Under the pieces are notes generated by a model, which saw nothing but the letters and a program-made list of their open reading frames with translations, searched no databases and had not been told where the DNA came from. 64,000 nt of DNA from Calonectria ilicicola (lineage: Eukaryota; Ascomycota; Sordariomycetes; Hypocreales; Nectriaceae). The position numbers and the translations under genes are program-made. This document shows positions 24,894-36,450 of this stretch, piece by piece (the stretch's first letter is position 1; the number at the start of each line of letters is the position of its first letter). The stretch is from positions 930,001 through 994,000 of the forward strand of contig CP085826.1 in the NCBI GenBank assembly GCA_020809705.1, given 5' to 3'.

Positions 24894-25370
24894 ATGCCCA
24901 AATACGATCCGAACGCCGTTCTAGAATGTCTGAAGCGGTGCAAGATTGCACTTTCCTGCGCGAAACGCTTCACTGCATTTGGCCAGCTCAATGCCAAGGT
25001 GCGAAGTGTTTCCACAATTCATGCATGCTTTCAATATTCAGAATGCTAACGTTTCTGTAACACGTAGATAATTAAAAATGTAGACAAACTCTCTACTGAA
25101 CACATGGCACGGGCCGCCTTTTCCAAGGAGTTTGAATCGATTTCGGAAGATCTTCAATGGATGAAAAAAATGCGTTCGGAGTCCAAGTTTCCACAGCTGT
25201 TCCGAGACGAGAAGACCATTAAATCGCACCGAAACATTTTGGCCCATGAATTTGGCAAAGGGAAAATCCAGTGGGAACCAGTGATGAAAGTTGTGAATAC
25301 TAAATTTCCAAAACTTGAATCTGCGGTTGATGAAGCTATTCGCAAGCTCGAAAGTAGCAAGAAGAAGTAG
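24894..25370 (+). CDS. Small HEPN-like protein (HepT/DUF86-like motif)
   Basis: A 135-aa protein in two exons (24894-24998 and 25068-25370). The intron 24999-25067 has donor GTGCGA, branch point TGCTAAC and acceptor CGTAG, in phase 0. The protein is predicted all-helical, lacks a signal or membrane segment and ends in a Lys-rich tail. Near the C-terminus it has R-N-I-L-A-H at residues 90-95, the Rx4H motif with a polar residue after Arg that marks the RNase site of HEPN domains. Glu-Phe follows, as in the DUF86/HepT subgroup, and then a helix with W and V-M-K-V-V spacing like that group. Bacterial HepT proteins act with MNT nucleotidyltransferases; no such partner is visible here. The motif is seen directly; HEPN membership and RNase activity are inference and could be chance. 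Confidence 0.6.
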
Positions 25371-25620
25371 AATTTTGAAGAAGCGGTGCTTGGGCGTTAT
25401 GGCTTTATTAAAATCGGTTGTTGGGACATGTCTTTAACTTAGAAGAGGACGCATTATTATTCTTAATGAACGAAATGAATGGTATGATGGAGTCTTAATA
25501 ATTACAATTTTTTGTCGCCATGATCTATCTAGTGTGGGAGTGCGGCTGGTTCTTATCACCAGACAATATTCAAAGCATGACTTGGACTCCAGTCGACATA
25601 AAACCTCTCAGAAAACATTT

Positions 25621-26349
25621 CTAGCATCTACCCTGGGGAACAGAGGCCCTGGAAATAATGGATTAGCTCGGAACATGAGTAATACGGACCAGAGATGTAA
25701 CTTACTCGATGACCCAATCCTCGTAACGACCCTTGCCGCCGCGGGGACAGGTGTTGACCATATCAAACATGATTTTTTCACAAAGAGTAGGAAGAAGTGA
25801 AGTGCCGGAGATCCATTCATTGCGAATGGAGAATTTGATTGTGTGGCTCCCGATAGGTGTGTTGAAGCAGCCATTCTTAGTCTGACCGCCAGCATAGCCA
25901 TAGCTACCATCGGTGTTATCCTTTCCATCACACCAATCTCTGACGGCATTGTCAACAGCATATTTGTTGTCGCCCCATGCCCATCCACTGCCGGCACACT
26001 CGAGTTCCGTGGTTGGCGTGTAGCCGATGGTGTGAACACAAATATAGTAGTTGGCCCACAAACCATAGCAGTTTCCCACAGAATTGTTCCACTCCAAAAC
26101 TCTCTTGGATGAGATTTTGTGTTTGGCAGCAATCTGGGCGCAGTTTTCACCCGGTTGTACAAAGTAGAACTGGTCACAATTGTCAACCATACCAGGTTGA
26201 TAGGGAGTAGGTGTTGTGACACTGTTCGCACGACCTGTAAGAGTAGGGGTCATGTCATTTAGGTCGGCGGGAGCTGCATGTGCACTTTGGAGGGCGAGGA
26301 ACCCCAAAAACCCGGAAATGAGGGCAGAAGACTTGCTGGAGGAAGCCAT
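25621..26349 (-). CDS. Secreted LysM-domain protein
   Basis: Predicted secreted chitin/peptidoglycan-oligomer-binding protein, 223 aa. Exon 1 is 25706-26349. A nine-codon final exon, 25621-25648, is joined through a good intron (GTAAGT donor, CTAAT branch, TTTCCAG acceptor). If the intron is not spliced, the frame stops immediately after the donor, so both forms end within ten residues of each other. A signal peptide of about 25 residues ends at QSAHA. One LysM lies at about residues 61-107, opening with FYFVQPGENCAQIAAKH and closing with NYYICV. The C-terminal half is Cys- and Gly-rich, with no second LysM. Fungal proteins of this type shield hyphae or sequester chitin fragments; no specific role can be assigned here. 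Confidence 0.88.
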
Positions 26350-26672
26350 GTTGGATACTGTTGATCTCCGTAAATTGAAAGTTCAGAAAGTTGTGTGTAA
26401 TTTGCAATGGAGACTGACCATCTCATACCAGACTCATTTATACATAAATATTTTGCTAGAAAACAAAGGACCTGCCCAATTAAGAAAGTACCGAAGTGGC
26501 TTTGAAGGTTAGGCATCTAAACATGCAGCAGTGTTGGAACCAACTGCCGCTTACTCTTGGCTTCATGGTGATTGAAGTCAGTCCCACTTAGCCTTCTCTG
26601 GCTCGGCAAGCTTGGCAATCGGAACTATTGTACACAAGACCCCACTATTACGAAATCCAATGCTGCAAGGTA
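26350..26672. other. LysM gene promoter side and transposon flank
   Basis: Normal-GC intergenic DNA that ends with the TA dinucleotide at 26671-26672, the left target-site copy of the adjacent transposon. No gene was seen. Confidence 0.5.
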
Positions 26673-26779
26673 CCCGCCGGGTTGACTAAGCCGCTGCTAC
26701 GCTGGGGCGGCTTAAGCCCCCGCCTCTCCGGAGGAGAGGCGGTAACATAACCTGTATCTTCGTAGTTGGTATATTTAAG
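26673..26779 (+). repeat. Left terminal inverted repeat
   Basis: Matches the reverse complement of 30684-30788 over about 105 bp, with scattered mostly transition differences. It includes GTTGACTAAGCC near the tip and GTAGTTGG near the inner end. It carries an internal palindrome at about 26715-26744 (CCGCCTCTCC, short spacer, GGAGAGGCGG). Confidence 0.85.
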
Positions 26780-29700
26780 TTTTTAAACTTTAATGTACTA
26801 TAATATTATTATTTTATATTTAAATTGATTTAAATTAAAGAAATATATTTATTATAATTTTATTTTATTATAATTAAATTTTTAAAGAAATTAAAAGTTA
26901 TTATAATAAATATAATATATATATATTTATTAAATGAGATAATTATATATATAATTTATAAAAATCTTATATTATTTTAATAAAAAATTATATTTAAAAT
27001 AATTTATTTATATTATATGTCTTTTATATAGTTATTTTCTTCCTTTTAGGAAAGGAAGATGCTAACAAGGTCATGGGACCTAAAGGCACGCCTTATAATA
27101 GACTTTCACATCGATTGGTACAATCGCCCTTATACTAACTCTGAAGCCTAAAGGTAACACAAGATGAAAACCTTAATAGATAGAACCCTCGTACAATAAA
27201 AGAAAGAATTTTCTACCAGCCAGGAATGCAATAACATACACTCAAACAAACCTCTCTTAAATAACCCTCTCTTAAATATATACTAAATAGATCCTTTTAA
27301 AAATATATATATATATAATTAAAATATTTAAATAATATATTATTTATAAGGGTAATAGTTCTTTAAAAATAGAATTTATAATTTAATATATTTATTAAGA
27401 AATTTAAATTAATAATATTAAATTAAATATAAAAAATTAAAAATTAAAAAAATTTTAAAAAAAAATAATAAAAATATAAAAGTAAGATAATATAAAGAAT
27501 TAAATTAGAATTAAGTTAATTCTTTAAAAATATAAATTTCTTTTTAAAAAAAGAATTTTTTAAATAAGGATAAGATTTTTATTTAAAAGTAATAATAAAT
27601 AATAAAATTAATATTAAAGTATTTTAATATATTTAAATATAAAAGATCTTTTTTAAGGAAAATTAAAAGAGATTTTTAAAGAAAATAAAAAATAAGGGTT
27701 TTATATAGATTAATATATTAAATTAAATAATTATAAATATAATATAGTGGAAGGAAAAAGGTAGGAAAGGTAGAATAGGAAATATAAATAATAGTTCAAT
27801 TAAATAACTAATAGGATATGAGTAGTGTGATAGGATATGAGCAGTGTTATTTATATTATATAATATTATTATTAATAAAGAAATATATAGTTTTTTTAAA
27901 AGTTAGAAAGTTTTTATTTTTAATTATTAATAAAAAAGGTAAGTTAATAATTTTAATAATTAATAAAGAATATATATTAATTATATATATTTAATTTATT
28001 AAAAAGAATATATTTATAATTATAAAGGTATATATTTTAAATTATATTAATTTTATTAAAAAGTATTATATTATAAATATTATAATAAAGCTTTTTAAAT
28101 TATAAGTAAAAGACTTTTAAACCTAATATCTAAAACTTTACTTTAAAAAATTTAAAATTAAAGAGATTTTAAAAGCTATTATTAAATATAATATTCTTAG
28201 CTTAAAGGTATAATTTAAGAAATATAAAACTTTTATTATAAAATTAAGAATAAAAAAGTTAATCTTTAAAACTTTAATAAAATATTACTTTAAATTAATT
28301 AGATTAATAATACCCTAAAGTTATTTTTAATCTAGATAAAGAAAAACACTTAGCTAATTGCTTTTTAACTAGGCAATAAAGAATCACTTATATCTATTAA
28401 TATTATTAATACTACTAATAGAGCTATTCCTTCCTTCCTTATTCTTTTTATAAAAATTATCCTAAAGGAATATATAATAACTAATATTAATAAATATATT
28501 TTCGCGGCGGGGAAGGGAACCACATAAAAACACCACACCACCCATAGCCATCCATCCATAATATAATATTTTAAAAAAAAATAACAATTTAACAAAACTA
28601 AATAACTATAAAGCCTCTAATTAAAGACTTCATTATTAAATAAAATAATAAAAAAAATAAAGTATTTAAACAAGGACACAATCCTTAAAAATAATAACTC
28701 ACTAAAAATATATCTTTCAAAAATAAAACAACATAATACAGATTAAGAGTCTTAGGTCGGTTTGGTCTGCCTTATAGAAGCTCTCAAAAAATAAAAGAAT
28801 AGGCCAAAGATGCTTAATTTCTCTATCAACTTGAGGGTAGATCTTTCTTTTATGGACCAAATCCCTTATCCCGTGACTAAGATCCACCAACATACCCTAG
28901 ACCACTGCGAAAATATTATTATAACTCAAACTAATACTAGCTTTAATAACACATATAAAGCTTATTAGTAATTAGAACACTTTAACTATTATTCCTTTGC
29001 TATTAGTAAGAAGTTTAATAATGCCTCAATTAAAAGGTGGTTTGGTTATAAACCTAATATAAGAAGAGAAAGTTAGAATCATTAGATAGCTAATATTATA
29101 GCCTAGAAGCTAAGAAAAGTAAAGTTGGTTTATAGAATGCTTCTTATAGATGGTTTCTTTGCTTATAAAGACCTTAATTTTATTTAATATTATTATATCT
29201 TTAATATTATACCTTTTTACCTTCTCTCTTATAATAATTATTTCCTTTAATTTCTTAATATTAATATTTATTAATACCTTAAATTAAAATAATATTTTAC
29301 CCTTATTAAGTTTATATAAGGTAATAATATATAAATAACTTAATATAATTTTCTTAATTAATAGAACTATTTATTTAAGGTTATATTTATAAATTATTAT
29401 ATATATATTAGATTTAAGAAAGTAAGATTATAATTACTTAACTTAGAAATTATATTAGATCCTTATTATTAAATAATAAAATATTTTAAAAAGCCTTTTT
29501 TCTTTAAGTAATTGAATAAAATAAATATAATATTAAGGAAAATAAAGAGAGTGTATATAAAGCTTTATAAGTAAGAAGAGATTAATATATTAAGAATATT
29601 AATTAAGAAGATTATTTAGAATATAAATATATACTTTAATTTAATTATTATTATATAATTATTTTAAAAGAGAATATTTAAAATATAATATTAATAGATA

Positions 29701-30683
29701 TAATTAGAAGCTTATTATATATATATATATTACTAGATTAAGATTAATAATAGAGTATATATTATAGAAGAGCTTTATTTAAAGATATTTAATAAAATTT
29801 ATAATAATTTATAAAAGCTATTATAAAAATAAAATAAAAAGTAAAATAAGCTCTTTTAGTAATTATAAAAGAATAAAAAGAATATTATATTAATTAATAA
29901 CTTAAGTCTCCCTTAGCCTTATAGTTAGGCTAGTATTAAGTTAAAAATATTATATATAATAGTAGAAGAGGCTAGTTAATAAAAAATTTATAATAAAGTA
30001 ATAATTTAAGAGAATATTAATATTATTTAAAATAAATAAAATAAATAAAATAAAATTAATAATAAAAAGTAAAGCTATTTATTATTAATTTAATTAAAAT
30101 TATAGTTTTAATATATCTCTAAGATAATAAGATAGAGAATATTTTAGATTATAATTATATTAATTTTATTTAATAAAGCTTAAAATAATCTTAATAATTA
30201 TATCTTAATATTATTAATTTTATTAATTAAATTACTTTCTTTAAATAAAAATAAAAATTTAAATTAAAATAAAATTAAAATTATTATAATTAAAAAAATT
30301 AAAAATAAATTAAAAAATATTTATTATTTAAAAAATATTCTTTTTTTAAAAAAATAAATAAAAAAAGAAATAATTAATTATAAAATATTAATTTTAAAGA
30401 TTTTAATTATAATAAAATCTTAAATAATTATTTAAATAATAAAAATAATAATATTAATAATATAAATAATCTAATTATATATTTTAATAATAAAATAATT
30501 ATTATATTAAAATTAAAGTATTATTAATAATTATTATTTTTTCTATCTTATTATATTATAAAACTACTATAAAAATAAATATAATATATATTATAATTAT
30601 ATTAAAATTAAAATAATTAATTAATATAATTATCTCTTTTATTAGATTACTATTAATAAAATTATAGTATATTAAGATTGGAA

Positions 30684-30788
30684 AAGCTAAATACGCCAAC
30701 TACAAAGATATAGGTTATATTCCCACCTCTCCAGAGGAGAGGTGGGAGCCTAAGCCCACAGCGGAGCCGGCTTAGTCAACTCAGCGGG
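30684..30788 (-). repeat. Right terminal inverted repeat
   Basis: Inverted copy of the left end. Its palindrome reads CCCACCTCTCC...GGAGAGGTGGG at about 30722-30747. Both arms keep perfect pairing although several bases differ from the left copy. Confidence 0.85.
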
Positions 30789-32997
30789 TAAGTTTAATCC
30801 AGTGAATTTTGAATATCTCATGGGTATCAATACCCTTGTCACCCGTTCCCAAGCAAGCCGAAAATTCACTAGTTAGCTGATCTTTTTCTCCACAAAGATG
30901 ATCTGTCTGGTGGGAAAAGTCTTGTGCCCTAACAAGGGTATCGGAACCCACGAGGTATTCCGGATTTCTGACAGCACAGCGAATTGATTCATATCCACCC
31001 CAGGACTGAATATTTTAAGGCAGAATGTGCTCGGGATATGACATAGCTGTCGCGCATTTCTGGATTTTCGAGGACATGGTGCCTCGTAGTACTGTTGATA
31101 GGTCAATCAAATGCACAAATCAGGATGGTTCGAGTTTGCTATCTCTAGAATGCCCAAAATCAATAGTCCACTGGTGAGCGCGGTATTGTTTTGTTTCAAT
31201 TTAAGTAGGTAGAAGTAGTGACGCGTGAGGGACTACATTTATCACCGAATACCAACTCCATATCATGCCATGTTAGTCGTATATGCATCTCGTTTACAAA
31301 TTCCGGTTCTATCGGGCGGTCGGCCGTTTGGAGAAGAGTCATTTGACGCGAGTTCCAGAGACCACCAAGCATTTGAAAGAAATTTCTGGCAGAAATGGAG
31401 AATGGGACAGCAGATCTTGCTAGTGGCGCCATGGTGATCTCTCCCCGTGATGCAATGACCCATGCACTTTTCTGGCCTTTCGTCGCACCGTTCAAGGTTC
31501 GGCTCGTCGAGTTATTCCCTCAGCCCTACCTACGGAGGATGAGCTTAAAATAACCTAAAATAAAAGATTATTCCCTGTGGTCGCTTTTCCCCAGCTCCAG
31601 CATGGCACCATTTATTGGCTTGTCGTAGACTTGCTTAAATATTAAGCTAAGCTGGAAAAAGTCCCAGTTACCACCTGCTTCGTTAGGTATCGCGCATCCG
31701 TAAAGTTGGCTGTTCTTGGAAATCCCCGGGCTAAGCTGAGCAACAAGTGGAGAAGCTCGGATAGCTCACCCGAAAAACCATGCGCCATGTGGCTATAAAA
31801 TGCATTAGTTTGGTTATTGTCAGACGTTTACCTCGTATGAGACCCTTGTAGTGCTGTTGTAGGCAGAAGCATGGCTAACTACAAGGCTGATCAACGGGCC
31901 GACCCAATGGACCCAGCCTACCTGCGCACGTCCTGATCTCGTGATGGGCCTACCAGATGTAACCCAAGGTTCAAATCCAGCGATCCTGGTAGAAATGGAC
32001 TGTCGTAATTACGCCAACTTTAGAAACAAAACTCGATGTCTCGTTGTTCATCCTGGAGGGTGGCATTTTGCCTCATCAGAATGGCAGAACTCACCGAAGT
32101 AAGTACGTCCATGACGGTAGTCATTGGTTCTAATGTAAATATTATGATTCCGCATTAGTAGTTCTTTGCAGGGCTTTCCCAGTGCCTTTGTAGCATTCTT
32201 AGAGTCAGTCGGATACACAATTACCAAGGCTTATTTTCTGATGAACAAAAAGATCGCCCCGTGGAATCTGGGCACCTCGATCCTAAGTATGATGGCACGG
32301 GAACGGCCATAAAACAGCGCAAGGCAGCAATACGAGAGCAATTAATGACATTTATTTTTGCAACCATATCTCAAAGAAGACCCCCGGGAGTCATTACCTG
32401 AGTTTACCCAGACAGACCTTCAAGTTTGACATCATAAAACCCATCGTTGGACAGACCTATGAAATCCTGGGAAGTAAGCAGGTCCATGCCACTCGAGCCA
32501 TTGATTCTCTTGAAGGATATCGCGAATTCTGTCCTTCGATTATCAAAAAAAAAAAAAAAAAAAGGGTATATAAATATAATCATATCATCCTTGAAGTGTC
32601 CTTAGCTGCCACTTTTCTATTCTTTTGACCCGAATTTATTGCCGAAAGCGAGCGCGCAGTTCCAGAATGATCGCGTCATGCTGCGCTTGTTACCACTTCT
32701 AGTGTGACTTTATTCACGTCATCGATTTAATGTCCTTACGCGACTTTCATCGCGAACACGAGGGCCAATCGTCTAAAGCTCCGACATCCGAGCTGAATCA
32801 GCCTATCAATTCGGGATCAGATGCATAAGCGTACATCCGATCGGCATCGCAAACCAAGAACGACTAGAGCGCTTGTACCCCGCAATCATCTACCACGAGC
32901 CCAACCCATTAATAAAAGACATCGATTGAACCGTAAATTTTAGCACTAAGGAACCATTCTTAATTGCATTTTCGATCTTCATTTTCTGCTAATAATC
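30789..32997. other. Gene-poor stretch with an A19 tract
   Basis: Starts with the right TA target-site copy. Open frames at 30873-31106 and 31196-31495 (minus) show no domain. A run of 19 A residues lies at 32545-32563. Sequence at about 31976 resembles a Pol III B box (GGTTCAAATCC), but no cloverleaf can be folded. No gene is called. Confidence 0.45.
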
Positions 32998-34314
32998 ATG
33001 ACCAAGATCGCGAAAATCGAGTACTTTCGGGTTCCGCCACGCTGGTTGTTTGTCAAGATCACCGATGATGACGAGAATATTGGCTGGGGAGAAGCCTCGT
33101 TAGAGGGCCACACACAAGCTGTCGAAGGATGCCTTGATGCTTGGTCCACCCAACTCAAGGGAATGGATGCAGAGTAAGTTTCTAGTCCAGCCGCTTCTTT
33201 GCTACTAATGAGTTTCAAGTGATATCGAACATATCTGGCAGAGGTGTTGGCGAATTGGCTTCTACAGAGGCGGCTGTGTCTTGATGAGCGCCTTGGCCGG
33301 CGTTGACATAGCTCTCTGGGACTTGAAGGGCGAGCCCTCTTGTTAAATCGGCTGGGCTATATCAGACTAACAACATGCATAGCAAGAAAGCTTAACGTAC
33401 CAATATATCAATTGCTTGGCGGGAAACTCAGGGATAAGTTGAAGGTTTATGTTTGGATCGGAGGGGATAAGCCGGACAATGTTCGAGAGCAAGCGCAAGT
33501 CTCACCTTGCCAGATATTCTTGCGAGTCGCTGGAATCTACGAGAACCCTTATTAACATCCTTTCAGATTGTCCCGTAAATCTCAAGGGTTTACTGCCATC
33601 AAAATGAATGCAACCGGAGACGTTGGTTGGCTTGATTCTCCGAGCGCACTCGATAGTTGCGTGGAGAGAGTCAATGTTGTCAAAGAATTGGGCATGGACG
33701 CTGCCGTTGACTTTCATGGGCGACTTCATCGCCCAATGGCCAAACAGTTGGCCGCACTCTTGGCGCCTCACCGACCTCTATTTATTGAAGAGCCTCTTTT
33801 ATCAGAGCACCTTGAGGGAATTAAATTGCTATCACAACAGGCCACTTCGCCTATCGCTTTGGGAGAACGCCCCTATAGCCGCTGGGACTTCAAACCGTTT
33901 ATGGAGGCAGCGTGCGTGGATATTATCCAGCCTGACATCTCTCATGCTGGTGGAATTTCCGAATTACGCAGAATTGCGGCCTTTGCAGAAACATATGATG
34001 TAGCTGTGGCTCCTCACAGTCCCCTGGGTCCTATTGCATTAGCAGCAAGTCTACAAGTAGATGCAACAATACCAAACTTTGCGATCCAGGAAATGAGTCT
34101 CGGGATTCACTATCACGCTGGTAGTGAGGATTTGCTATCTTATGTCAAGAACCCAGAGGTGTGGGATGTGAAAGACGGTTACATTCAACTTATGCAAGGC
34201 CCTGGCTTAGGGATTGAATTGAACGAAGAAAGAATAAGGGAATTTTCCAAGAATACCGCACCATGGGTCAACAATGGTTTCATTGGCCCTGGGGGAGAAT
34301 GGCGGGAATTTTGA
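32998..34314 (+). CDS. D-galactonate-dehydratase-like enolase-superfamily enzyme
   Basis: A 381-aa sugar-acid dehydratase in four exons (32998-33173, 33220-33329, 33383-33494, 33567-34314). Intron 1 is GT-AG; introns 2 and 3 only keep the frame and homology if GC donors (GCGAGC and GCAAGT) are used. With them the exons sum to exactly 382 codons and the text reads [17 protein letters not shown] and [19 protein letters not shown]. All active-site residues of bacterial D-galactonate dehydratase have counterparts: Asp181 and His183 in VDFHGR, Glu207 in FIEEPL, Glu233 in ALGERP, and His283 in APHSPLGP. The enzyme should remove water from an aldonic acid using Mg2+. The exact sugar acid is not fixed by sequence. 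If the GC donors are not used, the gene would be broken. Confidence 0.88.
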
Positions 34315-34686
34315 GACAGTCTCGACTACGTAATTATTCCGTTCTTGAGCACCAATAAAGTATACTGCGACATTGAACCTTTAACCTTTCCTATTCAACC
34401 CATTTGCTCTTCTAAACATAATTGATCTGTAAGACCAAATAAAACAAATAACAATAGCAATTGAGTCAAAAACAAAAAATTGAGGCGCAGGAGCTCATGC
34501 TTGGCGACTTATTTTATTCACTGGTCCCACTTGGTGCGCCACTGAATGCGTCTATGTGTCATGTAATCAAGTAACCATCGTTCGCCCAATGGAGCTTCGT
34601 TAACCAGGGCTAATCCAGGTGTTTTTCTTGCATAGTGCGATGACGATACATTGCAGGTGAGACAAGTAAGCCACAAGTGAGCATAA
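34315..34686. other. Intergenic, no gene seen
   Basis: 3' flank of the dehydratase and promoter side of the F-box gene. Nothing else was recognised. Confidence 0.5.
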
Positions 34687-36450
34687 ATGGTTGCACTCTG
34701 TACTAGCTACAAAGGGTTTAACCCTGTGCGACCAATTACAAATATAAAGCTTCGCTCATCCGCTCATCAGAATGTCACAGAGCGGGGCTCAAACTCCGCA
34801 ATGAAGCTTCCAGACGTTATGGAAGCCACCAGCACACCGGAAATTATGTCGCCGACGATGGCATCGCTACCGATCGAAATCCTAGCCCAAATTTGCGAAA
34901 ATCTCTGTGTACATTGCGTCCCGCAATCCGGTAAACAACGTTGCTCGGACAAAGAATGTCCGAAAATCGGATGTCGCACTCTCCAAAATCTCTGCCTTGT
35001 CTCAAAGCGCGTCAGATCTGCCGCTCTACCAGTCTTGCTTCATCAACCTGAAAATTACATGTCGTTGAAAGAAGTCCTTCTTTTCTTTTGCCGCTATCCA
35101 CAGCTTGGTGTCCACGTCCGAACCCTAGATCTACCGCTCCCAACACCACCAAGTGTTAGCGAAAAGAGTTACTTGAATCAAGTGGCCAAGACACGCATCA
35201 CTGCAAGTTCTGTCGGTTCAAACTTTTCAGAAATTGACAGGGCGAGGTTGAAGTACGAGACTCTTGCGGCCGAATTACTGATGCTATCGGCGCCTAACGT
35301 CGAAGAATTATGCGTTCGATCGCTTTGTTCATTTTATCACTCGCCTGTGGACGACCTTGAATGCCTAACCAAGCTCATTAGAGAACCAAGTAACAAAACA
35401 GGCTTCAAAAACATTCGTCAACTATCCCTGACCGGAGAACCCAGCATTGGAAGGCTTTTGCAGGATCAGACTTTCTTGGCTTTATTAAACGCCACAACTA
35501 ACTTGGAATCCATTAAATTGGCCTTGACGTTTAACCACTATCATCAAAGACAGGATTCACCTCTCAACTTCCATCCAGTTTTACAAAAACTGAAGAATCT
35601 GGATATATCTGTTTCTTTCGCCTGCGACCATCCGCCACATCATGTGTTTGAAGATCTATATGAAGTTTTAAAACACACATCAAGCTTGGAGAAATTCAAG
35701 ATTAAAATCACAGCTATGGGTGAGCACGGTACTTTCCCGGGAGAGATTGCACCCAAAGGGTTGATACTCGGCCTCTCCCCTTGCGCGGAAACTTTGAAGC
35801 ACCTCAAAATAGAGTATATCGCGCTATCACCGCGAAGAGACCAAGTTGAAGGCTTGGAGCTAGCAGAATTCATAAAGCTTGAAATGCTTGATCTGTCTCT
35901 GAATGGCTTCTGTCAATGCGATGAAGAAGGCCCAAGCGGCGGAGATATGATATCAACGATCATCGATGAAATCATCGCGACGACGCTACAACGACTTACC
36001 ATTCGGCTAGGAGATACTATTGACATTTTTGAGATCAAAGATCGCGATTTTATTGGATGTCAGAAATGCATTGCAGCGATCGGCAAGAAGGTAGCAAAAG
36101 GCGGTGCCCCGGCTCTTCGCTATTTGGAAATAACCCACCCAGAAGACCAGAAAAAATTGATTGAGACATATTACAAACGTGCTAATGATCGCATGACCTC
36201 TGCGATTGAAGCATGCCGCCAGACTTTGGAAGGAACTAGTGTGCATCTCCTCTTTTTTGGTATGTTCTTTACATTTTTCAAGGATGCAGAAGGGAGCAAA
36301 ATGGCATGGATGAATGCCAGCAAACCAGTTCCAAGGTTTATTAAAGACCCTAAATGTTCCTTCTCCCATGTTTCTAATCCTAATTCTTTGTGGACGCGGG
36401 GTAGAGCACGTCAGACCTACCCTATCACTAGTTGGAACACACAAGAATAA
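34687..36450 (+). CDS. F-box-like protein
   Basis: An uninterrupted 587-codon gene. Residues about 59-120 read SLPIEILAQICENL, a Cys-rich insert, then LQNLCLVSKRVRSAALPVLL, the F-box-like pattern that docks on Skp1. The rest has irregular leucine-rich segments (for example LKNLDISVSF and LKHLKIEYIAL), consistent with a substrate-binding LRR-like region. The likely role is the substrate receptor of an SCF ubiquitin ligase, as for the many fungal F-box genes. The start is uncertain: Met1 and two later Met residues (39 and 45) all precede the domain. The Cys insert (QSGKQRCSDKECPKIGCR) is unusual for an F-box, although I have seen related hypothetical fungal proteins with it. Target unknown. Confidence 0.7.
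   Translation: MVALCTSYKGFNPVRPITNIKLRSSAHQNVTERGSNSAMKLPDVMEATSTPEIMSPTMASLPIEILAQICENLCVHCVPQSGKQRCSDKECPKIGCRTLQNLCLVSKRVRSAALPVLLHQPENYMSLKEVLLFFCRYPQLGVHVRTLDLPLPTPPSVSEKSYLNQVAKTRITASSVGSNFSEIDRARLKYETLAAELLMLSAPNVEELCVRSLCSFYHSPVDDLECLTKLIREPSNKTGFKNIRQLSLTGEPSIGRLLQDQTFLALLNATTNLESIKLALTFNHYHQRQDSPLNFHPVLQKLKNLDISVSFACDHPPHHVFEDLYEVLKHTSSLEKFKIKITAMGEHGTFPGEIAPKGLILGLSPCAETLKHLKIEYIALSPRRDQVEGLELAEFIKLEMLDLSLNGFCQCDEEGPSGGDMISTIIDEIIATTLQRLTIRLGDTIDIFEIKDRDFIGCQKCIAAIGKKVAKGGAPALRYLEITHPEDQKKLIETYYKRANDRMTSAIEACRQTLEGTSVHLLFFGMFFTFFKDAEGSKMAWMNASKPVPRFIKDPKCSFSHVSNPNSLWTRGRARQTYPITSWNTQE

Larger units (their letters stand above)
26673..30788. mobile_element. Degenerate TIR DNA transposon, extremely AT-rich (TA target site)
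   Basis: The AT-rich block is bounded exactly by two inverted repeats of about 105 bp that start CCCGC and contain GTTGACTAAGCCG, and each outer end is flanked by TA. A TA duplication and long TIRs fit the Tc1/mariner supergroup, though other TA-inserting groups are possible. The interior is extremely AT-rich, with stops in every frame, as expected for a copy mutated by RIP-like C-to-T change. Short less-decayed islands remain at about 27040-27250, 28500-28560 and 28750-29160. The last can be read as broken coding sequence with a helix-turn-helix-like IKRWFGYKP. No transposase frame survives, so the element is non-autonomous now. Confidence 0.8.

Noticed and set aside
26780..30683. Centromere-like or mitochondrial insert as explanation for the AT-rich block
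   Set aside because: Matching inverted repeats and TA flanks at both borders show a transposon.
31196..31495. 99-codon minus-strand frame
   Set aside because: No similarity that I can recognise and no intron or promoter support.
31950..32010. B-box-like GGTTCAAATCC suggesting a tRNA or SINE
   Set aside because: The T stem does not pair and no acceptor or anticodon arms can be folded.
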